Below, piece after piece: positions 1 to 8,465 of a DNA stretch of 64,000 nt (its first letter is position 1; every line of letters begins with the position of its first letter). The notes below the pieces were generated by a model, which had not been told where the DNA came from, searched no databases, and worked only from the letters and a program-made list of their open reading frames with translations. The DNA lies in the NCBI GenBank assembly GCA_018820855.1, contig JAHJNL010000010.1, positions 1 to 64,000 on the forward strand, read 5' to 3'. A program made the translations under genes and the position numbers. The stretch is from Pseudomonadota bacterium (GTDB lineage: Bacteria > Desulfobacterota > Desulfobulbia > Desulfobulbales > Desulfocapsaceae).

Positions 1-3000
1 ACTACTGATCCGCTGCCGCTGGTTGCCATTGAGGACTGGAACGGAAATTTTCTCCAGCTGACACGAAACGTATCCGGCGCCATTACCACTATAACCGATG
101 CGGTAGGCCGTTCCGCCACCCTTTCCTACAATCCCGCCGGCCAGTGTACGACTCTGACCGTTCCCAATGGAAGTCAGGTTGCTTTCTCCTATAGCGGTTC
201 CGATCTGGTCAGGGTCGTTGACCTGATCGGAAATCAGACCGATTATAGCTACAACGGCGATCATCTGATTACAACAATGAATACAGAAGGCCAGCCCTGG
301 CAGTTCGCCTGGACAGCTACCGCTGATATCGACCACCTGAGTTCCGTCACTGATCCGGAAGGAAATACGACCAGCTATTCATTTTTTATCACCGATTTTG
401 CCATCCGAAAAACACAGGTCATTGATGCCAGCGGCCGCAGTTTTATCTACAATTATCCTTACGGGCAATATACTAAAAACAGTCGGCAGCAGGCGCCAAC
501 CGTTGTCTCCGATGCTCTGGGACGCCCGGTTCAAATCCAGGCAAAGGGGTCTTCCCAGACGACTCGGACACTTGCCTACAATAGCAACGGTGCCCTCTCC
601 CAGGTGACGGAGTATGATAACGGGGTTCATCGCTACACCTATAATGAGTTGGATCTTGTCACAGAATACGTCGACGCCCTGGGAAAGAGCTGGGTTTCCG
701 AATACGATGCCCTGGGCAATCTGATCCGTACCCAATCGCCTGCCGGGCGTGTCTTTCAACATAGTTATGATGTATACGGGCAGCTGACACAGTCCACTGA
801 CCCTAAAGGGAATTTGGCGACAAGGACCTATGACGCCTTCGGCAACATAAAAACTGTCACTGATGGGGAAGGTGCCACCACCACCTTCGGCTATGATGTC
901 TATGGCATTGAGCTGACCAGCATCACCGATCCGTTTGGGCGGACAACTTCATATACCTACGACGCCAACCGCAGGCAGACGAGGGTGACAAACCCGGACG
1001 GCACCTATCGAGAGACGGTGTACAACTGTTGTGCCGCCATCGGCTCCCGTAACGAGAACGGCGATCTGCGTACCGTAACCCGATCACCATCCCTGAAGGT
1101 CCTGAGTGAGACAGATTATCTGGGCAATACGGTGAGCTACACGTACGACCCTGCGGGAAGGCAGGTGAAACAACGTGATCCGGCAGGGCGATTGACCACC
1201 ACCACCTATAATGATCTCGGACAGGTGACGGCTGTCCAAAATCCGGATGGCGATTCTGTCGGCTGGAGCTATTATTCGAATACCGATGAGTTATTCGAGC
1301 ATACTCTCTCAGATGCTCTGGGCGTCACGGTTTCCGCGACCATGACCTGGCGCGGTGTTCCCTATCGGGCCAACGATTACAGCTATGTCCGTGATCAGAT
1401 GGGGCGCCTGTTACGTATTCTTACTCCTGACTATAATACCATCGAATTCAGTCGCGATGCCGACGGCCTGCTCACCGAAAAGAAGGAAAACGGGACGACC
1501 ATCGCCACCTTTTCCCATGATCTCAATGGCTTCCTGTCTGCATCCACCCACCCGCTGGGAACCGACACCTACCAGCGCAACGCCCGCAACCAGGTGACCC
1601 GGCTGACCTGGTATGACGGTCTGCAGGTGGATTCCAGCTATGATGCTGCGGGACAACTTACTACCCTGGTCTATCCCGACGGCTCGACAGCTGTCTATGC
1701 ATATGACGCTCGCGGCCGGATAACCAATATTTCCTGGAAAGGAAGTTCAATTGCGACGCAATACGATCCGCTCAGTAACATTACCAAAGAAATACGTTCA
1801 AATGGAGTGAGTACTGCGGTTAGCAGTGACAAAAACAGCCAGCCGACCAGAATACACCATTATACGACCTCACAGACCCTCTTTGACCTCCAGTGCAGCA
1901 GGAATTCCCGAGGGTTGATATCGGAATGCACCAAGTCTGGAGATGCGGTTTCCTGGATCCCGGTGCTAACGGCCGAAAATACCAATAGCCAGTATACGTA
2001 CAATCACTCCTTCACCATCGTGGCGCATAATGGGCAGGCGGCCGCAACCGATGTGGTCGGCAACCAGACGGGAATCCCAGGACCCCGTGCCTTCACAGGA
2101 GTCTTTGATTACCAGAATCTGCTTACCAGCTGGAGCACGAACATGGGCAGCAATGGAGCTGTCTATGACGGGCAGAACAGATTGATCCAGTGGACACAGG
2201 GGACTGTTATCCGAAGATTCCACTATGATGAGTTGGATCGACTGCTCTTCGAGACCGACCAGAACAATACACTGACCGCCATGTGGCTCTATCGCGGCAA
2301 ACAGATCGTGGCCATGGCAGATAGTGCCGGCCTTTACTTCTATCACAATGACCTGAGCGCCAATGTGGCCTTTTTGTCGGATACCTCTGGCCAGATCGTT
2401 GCGAGTTATCGCTATCTGCCCTTTGGTCTGCAGACACAATCACTGAGCGTGGTTCGCAATCCCTTCACCTTTGTCGGCACCTTTGGTGTCCTTGATCTGG
2501 GGGAGGGACTCTATTACATGCGCAGCCGGACCTATGATGCCCTGACCCGGGCCTTTCTTTCCAACGATCCCGTCGGACTTGGGGTGACGGCCAATGCCCG
2601 CGAATATGCGCGAAACAACCCGGTGAACTGGATTGATCCGAGCGGCCGTGTCTATATGAGATCGGATATAAAAGGTAATTTAGGAAGAGATTCCTCACCA
2701 GCTGATTGGAACTACTACAAAAAGCCACCAAGTAACAAAGGCGATGATTGCCTTGTTGGGACGGCCTGGAATATGGCCACCAGCCAGAACGGGAATTTCG
2801 GTGCGGCTGCCGGTGTACTCCAGATGCTGGATAAATTGCGTCGAGGGGGATACGAATTGGGTGAGGCCATCCTTGATGGAGCAGGCACTGCTATCGGCAT
2901 GTATTCAACGGGTGCCGGGGTGTTTGGCATGTTTATGGGGGCAAGCAAAACAGTGACTCAAGAAGAAGAAAATGCTCTGATTGAGAAAGCAAAGGCCGAC

Positions 3001-3084
3001 CCCAACAGCTATTACAATAAATACTCAAAACCGGATCCATCCTCTTATGAATTCACCATACCACCCTTCTCCCTTGATGAATAA
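1..3084 (+). CDS. RHS/YD-repeat protein, 5' end outside the window
   Basis: The frame is open from base 1, so the gene begins to the left and only its C-terminal ~1027 residues are seen. They are made of YD repeats (units of the form YDxxGxL/RxxxxD) and end in the RHS-associated core (MRSRTYD...FLSNDPVGL...YARNNPVNWIDPSG at about 2515-2645). RHS proteins are large secreted or surface shells whose variable C-terminal tip often carries a toxin. The tip here is ~150 residues after DPSG, with a Gly/Ala-rich, possibly membrane-active stretch (about 2870-2950) and a charged tail; I do not recognise a toxin family. The stop overlaps the start of the next gene. The RHS identity is firm; the tip function is unknown. 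Confidence 0.93.
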   Translation, partial: TTDPLPLVAIEDWNGNFLQLTRNVSGAITTITDAVGRSATLSYNPAGQCTTLTVPNGSQVAFSYSGSDLVRVVDLIGNQTDYSYNGDHLITTMNTEGQPWQFAWTATADIDHLSSVTDPEGNTTSYSFFITDFAIRKTQVIDASGRSFIYNYPYGQYTKNSRQQAPTVVSDALGRPVQIQAKGSSQTTRTLAYNSNGALSQVTEYDNGVHRYTYNELDLVTEYVDALGKSWVSEYDALGNLIRTQSPAGRVFQHSYDVYGQLTQSTDPKGNLATRTYDAFGNIKTVTDGEGATTTFGYDVYGIELTSITDPFGRTTSYTYDANRRQTRVTNPDGTYRETVYNCCAAIGSRNENGDLRTVTRSPSLKVLSETDYLGNTVSYTYDPAGRQVKQRDPAGRLTTTTYNDLGQVTAVQNPDGDSVGWSYYSNTDELFEHTLSDALGVTVSATMTWRGVPYRANDYSYVRDQMGRLLRILTPDYNTIEFSRDADGLLTEKKENGTTIATFSHDLNGFLSASTHPLGTDTYQRNARNQVTRLTWYDGLQVDSSYDAAGQLTTLVYPDGSTAVYAYDARGRITNISWKGSSIATQYDPLSNITKEIRSNGVSTAVSSDKNSQPTRIHHYTTSQTLFDLQCSRNSRGLISECTKSGDAVSWIPVLTAENTNSQYTYNHSFTIVAHNGQAAATDVVGNQTGIPGPRAFTGVFDYQNLLTSWSTNMGSNGAVYDGQNRLIQWTQGTVIRRFHYDELDRLLFETDQNNTLTAMWLYRGKQIVAMADSAGLYFYHNDLSANVAFLSDTSGQIVASYRYLPFGLQTQSLSVVRNPFTFVGTFGVLDLGEGLYYMRSRTYDALTRAFLSNDPVGLGVTANAREYARNNPVNWIDPSGRVYMRSDIKGNLGRDSSPADWNYYKKPPSNKGDDCLVGTAWNMATSQNGNFGAAAGVLQMLDKLRRGGYELGEAILDGAGTAIGMYSTGAGVFGMFMGASKTVTQEEENALIEKAKADPNSYYNKYSKPDPSSYEFTIPPFSLDE

Positions 3085-3595
3085 ATTCCACCAGAGTGAA
3101 ATGATGGCACCCCTGCAGAGAACACTGAGTTTTATAATGATCCTGTTTTGGTTCTTAAGCAGCAGTGCCGTCTGTACTGGTGCTGAGACTGTCAAATACA
3201 ATTATGATGTCCTTGATCGTCTGACAGATGTGGAATATGTAGGAAAAGGCGCCGTTCACTTCCTCTATGACAAGGCGGGAAGCATTGTCAACCTCACTAT
3301 TCTTGTAACGGGCAGTACCATTGTTGATACAGATGAGGATGGCATAGCCGATGAGTGGGAGATTTATTATTTCCACACCCTGACGGCGGCATCAGCCATC
3401 TCGGATGGTGATCATGACGGCTATACTGACATCTGGGAATATATCAACTGGAATCAAGGTCTTCTTGATAGCAGCAACAAAACCTTTGATCCGCTTATTC
3501 TGAACTCTCCCGACAGCCAAGGCTACAGCCCTGATGAGACTTCTGCAAAATTCTGGGTAATGATGCTGCCTGCGATTTTATCTGCTGTGAAGTGA
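3077..3595 (+). CDS. Small secreted protein with one YD repeat and EF-hand-like calcium sites
   Basis: A 172-residue protein. The ATG at 3077 overlaps the upstream stop codon; a second start at 3101 (Met-Met) is also possible and gives a more compact signal peptide. After a hydrophobic segment ending near SSSAVCTGA there is a single YD-repeat unit (YNYDVLDRLTDVEY ... FLYDKAGSI), then two Asp-rich loops, DTDEDGIADEWE and DGDHDGYTDIWE, typical of thrombospondin type 3/dockerin-like calcium-binding segments. It therefore looks like an extracellular companion of the RHS protein and not an ordinary cytoplasmic immunity protein. The C-terminus ends in a short hydrophobic stretch. Function unknown. 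Confidence 0.75.
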   Translation: MNKFHQSEMMAPLQRTLSFIMILFWFLSSSAVCTGAETVKYNYDVLDRLTDVEYVGKGAVHFLYDKAGSIVNLTILVTGSTIVDTDEDGIADEWEIYYFHTLTAASAISDGDHDGYTDIWEYINWNQGLLDSSNKTFDPLILNSPDSQGYSPDETSAKFWVMMLPAILSAVK

Positions 3596-3611
3596 CGGAA
3601 TGTTTTTTACC

Positions 3612-3657
3612 AGTCAGCAGAAAGGCTGAATAGAAAAAATTAACCTTTCTGCTGACT
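3612..3657. terminator. Hairpin between convergent genes
   Basis: Perfect 14-bp inverted repeat (AGTCAGCAGAAAGG at 3612-3625 with its complement at 3644-3657) in the gap between the convergent YD-repeat and patatin genes. There is no clear T-run on either side, so it may act as a weak bidirectional terminator or mRNA 3'-end stabiliser. Confidence 0.5.
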
Positions 3658-3668
3658 CTGCTCAATTC

Positions 3669-4493
3669 CTATCCAAGAACAGCGGTCGCTTCTTCATACC
3701 CCTTTGCTATAATCGGTTCGAACTTGTCGAAATCGTAGAGATTAAAATCTGCCAGTTCCGGTTGCAGAGAAATAATATTTCCCCGGCCTGCACAGGCAGT
3801 CCGTGTCTGATTCTGTATCATCAGGTAGAAACTGCGTTCATACATGTCTATGATTTCCGCCGGACGCCCGAGCCATGACGAATTTTCAGGCTGGTAGGGC
3901 TCGTTGGCACGGGGAGACATGACATCAACGGCAATGATGGGTTTGTTGGGATCAGATACCTCTTGCACCGGCAGGTTGGCGCAGAGAAACCCGTCAACAT
4001 AGGATGTGTTTTCCAGGGAAATCGGCGGGAACAGGACCGGAATGGACATGGAGCAGGACACGGCTTCATGAATCAGGACTGCGTCCCCGGCCTCAAAAAT
4101 ACGAATCCGGCCATCATTAAAATCCGTGGCAATGATTTTCAGGGAAATGTCTGTATCTCCCATGCGCCGTTCTGTAAACAGGCTTGAGAAAATATCTTTC
4201 AGCTTTTGCGAATCAAGCAATGCCGGGTGGGAGAGTGAGGGCCTGAGCCAGCGGCTCAGCCTCGAGAATTTCTTTATATGTTCTGTTATCTCATCTGGCT
4301 GGAGGCCGATTGCGCAGCCGGCGCCTATCATCGCTCCCATGCTGGTACCGATGATTTCATCCGGCACCAGTCCCTTTGCAAAGAGATAGGAAAGAACACC
4401 TACGTGTGCATAGCCCCGTGCTGCGCCACCGGAAAGAACAAGGGTGAACCCTTTTTGCAGATCTTTGCGGTCTATTGTATTGGGTCGATTCAT
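3669..4493 (-). CDS. Patatin-like phospholipase (RssA/NTE family)
   Basis: A 274-residue serine acyl hydrolase of the patatin family, predicted to cleave lipid acyl esters with a Ser-Asp dyad. The oxyanion-hole motif SGGAARG lies at residues 21-27, the nucleophile elbow GTSMG at 49-53 (Ser51) and the Asp motif DGFLCANLP starts at residue 167. I chose the ATG at 4493 because it forms an ATGA overlap with the stop of the upstream RACo-like gene; a longer reading to 4532 would overlap more and adds no domain. No signal peptide or membrane anchor is seen, so it is probably cytoplasmic. Translational coupling to the RACo-like gene is suggested by the overlap, although no functional link is known. 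Confidence 0.9.
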   Translation of the reverse strand: MNRPNTIDRKDLQKGFTLVLSGGAARGYAHVGVLSYLFAKGLVPDEIIGTSMGAMIGAGCAIGLQPDEITEHIKKFSRLSRWLRPSLSHPALLDSQKLKDIFSSLFTERRMGDTDISLKIIATDFNDGRIRIFEAGDAVLIHEAVSCSMSIPVLFPPISLENTSYVDGFLCANLPVQEVSDPNKPIIAVDVMSPRANEPYQPENSSWLGRPAEIIDMYERSFYLMIQNQTRTACAGRGNIISLQPELADFNLYDFDKFEPIIAKGYEEATAVLG

Positions 4494-6502
4494 GAGTTGC
4501 TGTTGGTCCTGTCCGTCTGCATTGCCGTACATTCGCGAATATTTCTGCGCTGCTCGACCTTGGGGAAAAGGCTGAGGTCGGTGTGGGGCAGAAAGATGGA
4601 GGCTACGTATTGATCTTTAAAACTCGGAACCTCGGAGAGCTCGAAGCTGGTCATCTTACGCACCACCTCCACCACATCCTTGCGGATATGGTTGGAGAGT
4701 TCGCTCATCCAGGAACCCATAAGGGAGCCATTACCGACATAGAGGATCTTGTCCGGATCCACTTCCGGGAGCAGGCCCACCGTCATGGCGCTGTCGAGGT
4801 CGATAAAGGAACCGAAGCCACCGGCCAGGATGATCTGCTCCAGGTCGCTTACCTGTAACCCTACCTGTTCAAGCAGGGTGGTTATTCCGGCAAAAATGGC
4901 ACCTTTTGCCCGGATAAAATTATTGATATCAACCTCGTTGATTGTGATGTCGTGATCGGCAGCACATTCATCTTTCCAGGCCAGCACGTATTCCCTGCCG
5001 TTCCGCCCTTCACGTATGCGGGGATTATCAATGGCATTGAATTTTCCGCTCTGGTTCAGCACCCCATGTTCAAAGAGAGTGGCCACGAGAATGAGGAGAC
5101 CGGATCCGCAGATGCCGAGTGCCGGTTTTTCCCCCACGGTGACGTTCATCGGTTCCAGAGTCTCAGGGTTGAGGCTGAAGTCACTGATGGCCCCTTCCAC
5201 CGCTCGCATGCCGTGGGTGATGCCGCCACCCTCAAAGGCGGGGCCTGCCGAGCAGGCGGCGCAGGCCAGCCACTCCCTGTTGCCGATGACGATCTCGGCA
5301 TTGGTGCCCACGTCGATGAAGAGGGTGAGAAGTTCGGTACGGTACATGCCTGATCCCATGACTCCGGCCACGATATCGCCGCCCACATAACTTGAGATTG
5401 CCGGATAGAGCAGGGCAACACAGTGGTGGGGAAGGGTGAGGCCCAGGTCTTCAGCGCGCATGGGTGGGAAGAAGGTGGAGACCGGCACATAGGGGGAACG
5501 CCTGATATTATCCGGTTCCAGCTCCAGGAGCAGGTGGGTCATGGTGGTGTTGCCGGCAATGGTGATGGAGTTGATCTCGTCGCGGGTGATGGGACCGTGG
5601 CTTGAATCTGGGGGTGGGGGAACGGTCTTCAGCATCCTGGTGATGATCTCGTTCATGGCATCTGTCACCAGTTCATGCATCATTGCCAGGCCTTTAGGCT
5701 TTTCCGCATGGATGATCCTGGAGATAACATCCTCGCCATAGCTCATCTGGGGATTGTAACAGGAATCTTTGGCCAGAATTTTGCCGCTGTTGAGGTCGAT
5801 GAGCACCCCATAAATCGTGGTGGTGCCGATATCAAAAGCCAGACCGAAGTTGCGGTGCGTCCAGCGGCCCGGCTGGATGTTGAGAAGGTGGCTCTTAGAC
5901 TTGTCGTTCACCGGCAGTTCAATGGTCACTGTGACCAGAAAATCATTTTCCCTAAGTGCCCGCCTGATTTTTCTCAGCACCGTGAGTCCGGTGACCAGCC
6001 GGTGCTTGTCCATCTGATCGGCCAGGCCTTGGATAAGACGGCCCACGTCAGCCCGGTTGTCATGGACATCGGGCCTGGAGAGTTCCACGCAGACCTTTTC
6101 CACCGGCGGATAAAAGAGTCCTTCTTTTTTGAGTCCTTCCATGTCAAAGACATGCATGCGTGCATGATGTCGGGGCGGAATGTCAGTACTCAGGCCGCCT
6201 TTCTGCCGCCCGGATTCTTCGGGGATACGTACGGTGATGTCTGCATGGATCTCGGCAATACAGGCCTGTCGATACCCGTGTGCATACTCTTCCGGAGAGA
6301 GTTTCTCGCTCCTTCCTCCCCTTACTTCTCCCTTTTCCAGGATAACCCGACACTTACCGCAGACGCCGGCCCCGCCGCAGGAGGCGTTGATGTGCAGACC
6401 AGCTTTCCTGGCTGCCTTGATCAGACTGCTCCCGGCTTTGACTCGTATGGTCCGGTTTGCCGGAAGAAAGGTGATCCTATATTTCGATTGAGTTTCACTC
6501 AT
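4490..6502 (-). CDS. RACo-like ferredoxin/ASKHA ATPase (reductive activator of corrinoid proteins, COG3894)
   Basis: A 670-residue protein with a plant-type [2Fe-2S] domain at the N-terminus (Cys42, Cys48, Cys51, Cys81 in the C-x5-C-x2-C...C pattern), a linker, and a C-terminal DUF4445/ASKHA ATPase fold from about residue 215 (FDIGTTTIYG, AGNTTMTHLLL, FIDVGTNAEIVIG, ILAGGFGSFIDL). Characterised relatives (RACo, RamA-like activators) use ATP to reduce Co(II) corrinoids back to Co(I) in methyl-transfer enzymes. It lies 83 bp downstream of the formate dehydrogenase gamma-like gene on the same strand with no terminator between, so co-transcription is plausible. No corrinoid methyltransferase lies in the window, so its partner is unknown. 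The family assignment is strong; the role is inference. Confidence 0.9.
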   Translation of the reverse strand: MSETQSKYRITFLPANRTIRVKAGSSLIKAARKAGLHINASCGGAGVCGKCRVILEKGEVRGGRSEKLSPEEYAHGYRQACIAEIHADITVRIPEESGRQKGGLSTDIPPRHHARMHVFDMEGLKKEGLFYPPVEKVCVELSRPDVHDNRADVGRLIQGLADQMDKHRLVTGLTVLRKIRRALRENDFLVTVTIELPVNDKSKSHLLNIQPGRWTHRNFGLAFDIGTTTIYGVLIDLNSGKILAKDSCYNPQMSYGEDVISRIIHAEKPKGLAMMHELVTDAMNEIITRMLKTVPPPPDSSHGPITRDEINSITIAGNTTMTHLLLELEPDNIRRSPYVPVSTFFPPMRAEDLGLTLPHHCVALLYPAISSYVGGDIVAGVMGSGMYRTELLTLFIDVGTNAEIVIGNREWLACAACSAGPAFEGGGITHGMRAVEGAISDFSLNPETLEPMNVTVGEKPALGICGSGLLILVATLFEHGVLNQSGKFNAIDNPRIREGRNGREYVLAWKDECAADHDITINEVDINNFIRAKGAIFAGITTLLEQVGLQVSDLEQIILAGGFGSFIDLDSAMTVGLLPEVDPDKILYVGNGSLMGSWMSELSNHIRKDVVEVVRKMTSFELSEVPSFKDQYVASIFLPHTDLSLFPKVEQRRNIRECTAMQTDRTNSNS

Positions 6503-6585
6503 TCAGACCTCGTTAATATTGATAGCTATCTTTGCTCTGCACTAGAATAGGTTGAAGTTCAATGGTTGTCAGCTAACGTTTTCCT

Positions 6586-7419
6586 TCACCCTAATTCCAT
6601 TACATCCATGGTTTTCAGCTGAGCAAGATTAAAGACCGGTCCGTCCACGCAAACCAGTTTCCCATCCAGATGGCAGTGTCCGCAGATTCCCATGCCGCAT
6701 TTCATGTGGCGTTCCAGGGTCGTGATGATTGCGTCATCGGCACAGCCCATGGCAGAGAGACGGGCAATGACAAAACGGATCATGATTGGCGGTCCGCAGA
6801 CGAGGGCTGTTGTTTTCTCTGTCACGGTGCACATATCCAGGAGATCTGTTACCAGTCCTACTGCTCCCTGCCATTCTTCGTCTGCAATGTCCACTATAAG
6901 TCTGCAGGTAACACCCTGCTCCTGCCATTTTTTGATCGTCTGCCGGAAACCAATATCGGAAGGCATTCTGCTGCCGTAGAGCAGGGTTATATCCTGCACT
7001 GAATCTTCTTCCAGCTCCTGTTGAAAGAGGCAGTAATCAATGACCCCTTTGAGGGGGGCAAGGCCAATGCCGCCTGCGACAAAGAGGAGGCTGCGGCCGC
7101 TGAAACTGTTCACGGGAAAGGGTTTGCCAAAGGGACCGCGAATTCCCACCTGGGCGCCAGGCTGCATTGTGTGGACGGCAGCGGTCAGTTCTCCTGCCTT
7201 GCGGATGGAAAGGTTTATCAGGGGCAGGGCCGTGGGGGACGAGGATATGGAGATGGCTGCTTCACCGCAGTGAGGCACGGAGAGCATGAGAAACTGGCCC
7301 GGGAGAAATGTGAAGGGGTGGGTTTTGTCCAGGAGTTCCAGACGAAAGGTGCGGATCTGCTCGTTTTCAATGATGATCTCTCGGATCACCGCGCGTTCCG
7401 GGATAAAATTTTCTTTCAT
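6586..7419 (-). CDS. FAD/NAD(P)-binding oxidoreductase, sulfhydrogenase gamma / AsrB-like
   Basis: A 277-residue ferredoxin-NADP reductase-fold protein. The N-terminal half is the FAD domain (FLPGQFLMLSVP, then a SISSSP flavin motif), the middle the NAD(P) domain (FVAGGIGLAPL, TLLYGSR, ALVCGPPIM), and the C-terminal region carries a [2Fe-2S] cysteine cluster (CGMGICGHCHLDGKLVC). This layout matches gamma subunits of soluble NAD(P)-linked hydrogenases and sulfite reductase subunit B. The start ATG forms an ATGA overlap with the stop of the Fe-S beta-like gene, so the two are translationally coupled. It probably passes electrons between NAD(P)H and the formate dehydrogenase complex. Confidence 0.9.
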   Translation of the reverse strand: MKENFIPERAVIREIIIENEQIRTFRLELLDKTHPFTFLPGQFLMLSVPHCGEAAISISSSPTALPLINLSIRKAGELTAAVHTMQPGAQVGIRGPFGKPFPVNSFSGRSLLFVAGGIGLAPLKGVIDYCLFQQELEEDSVQDITLLYGSRMPSDIGFRQTIKKWQEQGVTCRLIVDIADEEWQGAVGLVTDLLDMCTVTEKTTALVCGPPIMIRFVIARLSAMGCADDAIITTLERHMKCGMGICGHCHLDGKLVCVDGPVFNLAQLKTMDVMELG

Positions 7420-8465
7420 GGGACCTCCGCAGCAGTGACCAGATCAATAAAGGTGGTGATGTCGACCCCACCGAAACAGATGTCTATACAGCGGCCGCAG
7501 CCGGTGCAGGAGACCTTTCCGTGTAGGGTGAAGTCATCTTTGAGCTTGTGCAGAAAGCGCCGTTTGAGGGCTTGGCGGCGACGATCGACAGGGTTGTGGC
7601 CACCGGCCATCCGGGTAAAGCCACTGCTGGTGCAGGCATCCCAGCTTCGCAGTCTCAGCCCCTTGGTTTCGCCCAGGATCATATCATCCACTGAAAAACA
7701 GGTGCAGGTGGGACAGACGTAGGCACAGCCTCCGCAGTCGTAACAGCGACGGGAGAGCCTCTCCCATATGGCCTCGGGAACCGGATATTTCTGCAGCCTG
7801 CGGCAGGCATGGGCCACCTGCACATTTCTGGTGAATTTTCCCCTGCCTTCCAGGAAGAGCTGATAGCGGATCTTTCGGTCTTCTTCACCTACTTCTCTGA
7901 AAAAGTATCCCCATTTTTCCAGGAGGTCTGCTCCCCTTCTTCGTCCGGCAGAAACAAAATAGCAGTCGCCGAGGTCGATGAGCTGCAGGTCGTAGCCATA
8001 TTCCAGATAGGGACCGCTCCCGGTGGCCTCGCAGAAACAGTTGGGGAACGGGTTGTTGCAGCCCAGGCTGATGATCAGAGACTGGTTGCGTCGGGCATAG
8101 TAGTTGCTGTCCCTGGCTGGCTTGGAAAAGATAAGATCCATGTAGAGGACAGCGGTGAGATCGCAGGAACGTACCCCGAAATAGATCGTTGTCTCTTCGT
8201 TCTGCGGGGCGGTGAAGGTGTATCCTTCTTCAGCAATAGTGTAGTGGGCCAGAGTTTCCTGCTGGGGCAGGAGAAATGGTTTGAGAGAGGACTGGGGCTG
8301 ATTGGCCAGGTCGATGCGGGTGCTGTCAAGATCAGAGATTTCCGTAAAAATGGTATCGCCGTAGGTGTTTTTCACAGGCGCGATCAGCCTGGCCTCTTTT
8401 GCCAGCTTGCGCAGCAGGGAGGTGAGGTTGTCCTTGGGAAGGATGAGTTCTTTCAGGTCAATCAT
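7416..8465 (-). CDS. 4Fe-4S dicluster protein, sulfhydrogenase beta / AsrA-like
   Basis: A 349-residue iron-sulfur protein. Near the C-terminus it has two ferredoxin-type clusters, CYDCGGCAYVCPTC and CTGCGRCIDIC, spaced as in beta subunits of cytoplasmic sulfhydrogenases and anaerobic sulfite reductase subunit A. The N-terminal two thirds are the conserved globular domain of that family. The start overlaps the end of the formate dehydrogenase gene by 8 bases and the stop overlaps the start of the gamma-like gene by 4, so alpha, beta and gamma form a tight operon. It most likely relays electrons between the molybdenum/tungsten subunit and the flavoprotein. Confidence 0.9.
   Translation of the reverse strand: MIDLKELILPKDNLTSLLRKLAKEARLIAPVKNTYGDTIFTEISDLDSTRIDLANQPQSSLKPFLLPQQETLAHYTIAEEGYTFTAPQNEETTIYFGVRSCDLTAVLYMDLIFSKPARDSNYYARRNQSLIISLGCNNPFPNCFCEATGSGPYLEYGYDLQLIDLGDCYFVSAGRRRGADLLEKWGYFFREVGEEDRKIRYQLFLEGRGKFTRNVQVAHACRRLQKYPVPEAIWERLSRRCYDCGGCAYVCPTCTCFSVDDMILGETKGLRLRSWDACTSSGFTRMAGGHNPVDRRRQALKRRFLHKLKDDFTLHGKVSCTGCGRCIDICFGGVDITTFIDLVTAAEVP

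Noticed and set aside
5675-6550. 291-codon plus-strand ORF inside the RACo-like gene
   Set aside because: It is antisense to a well supported gene with clear family motifs and has no recognisable protein features.
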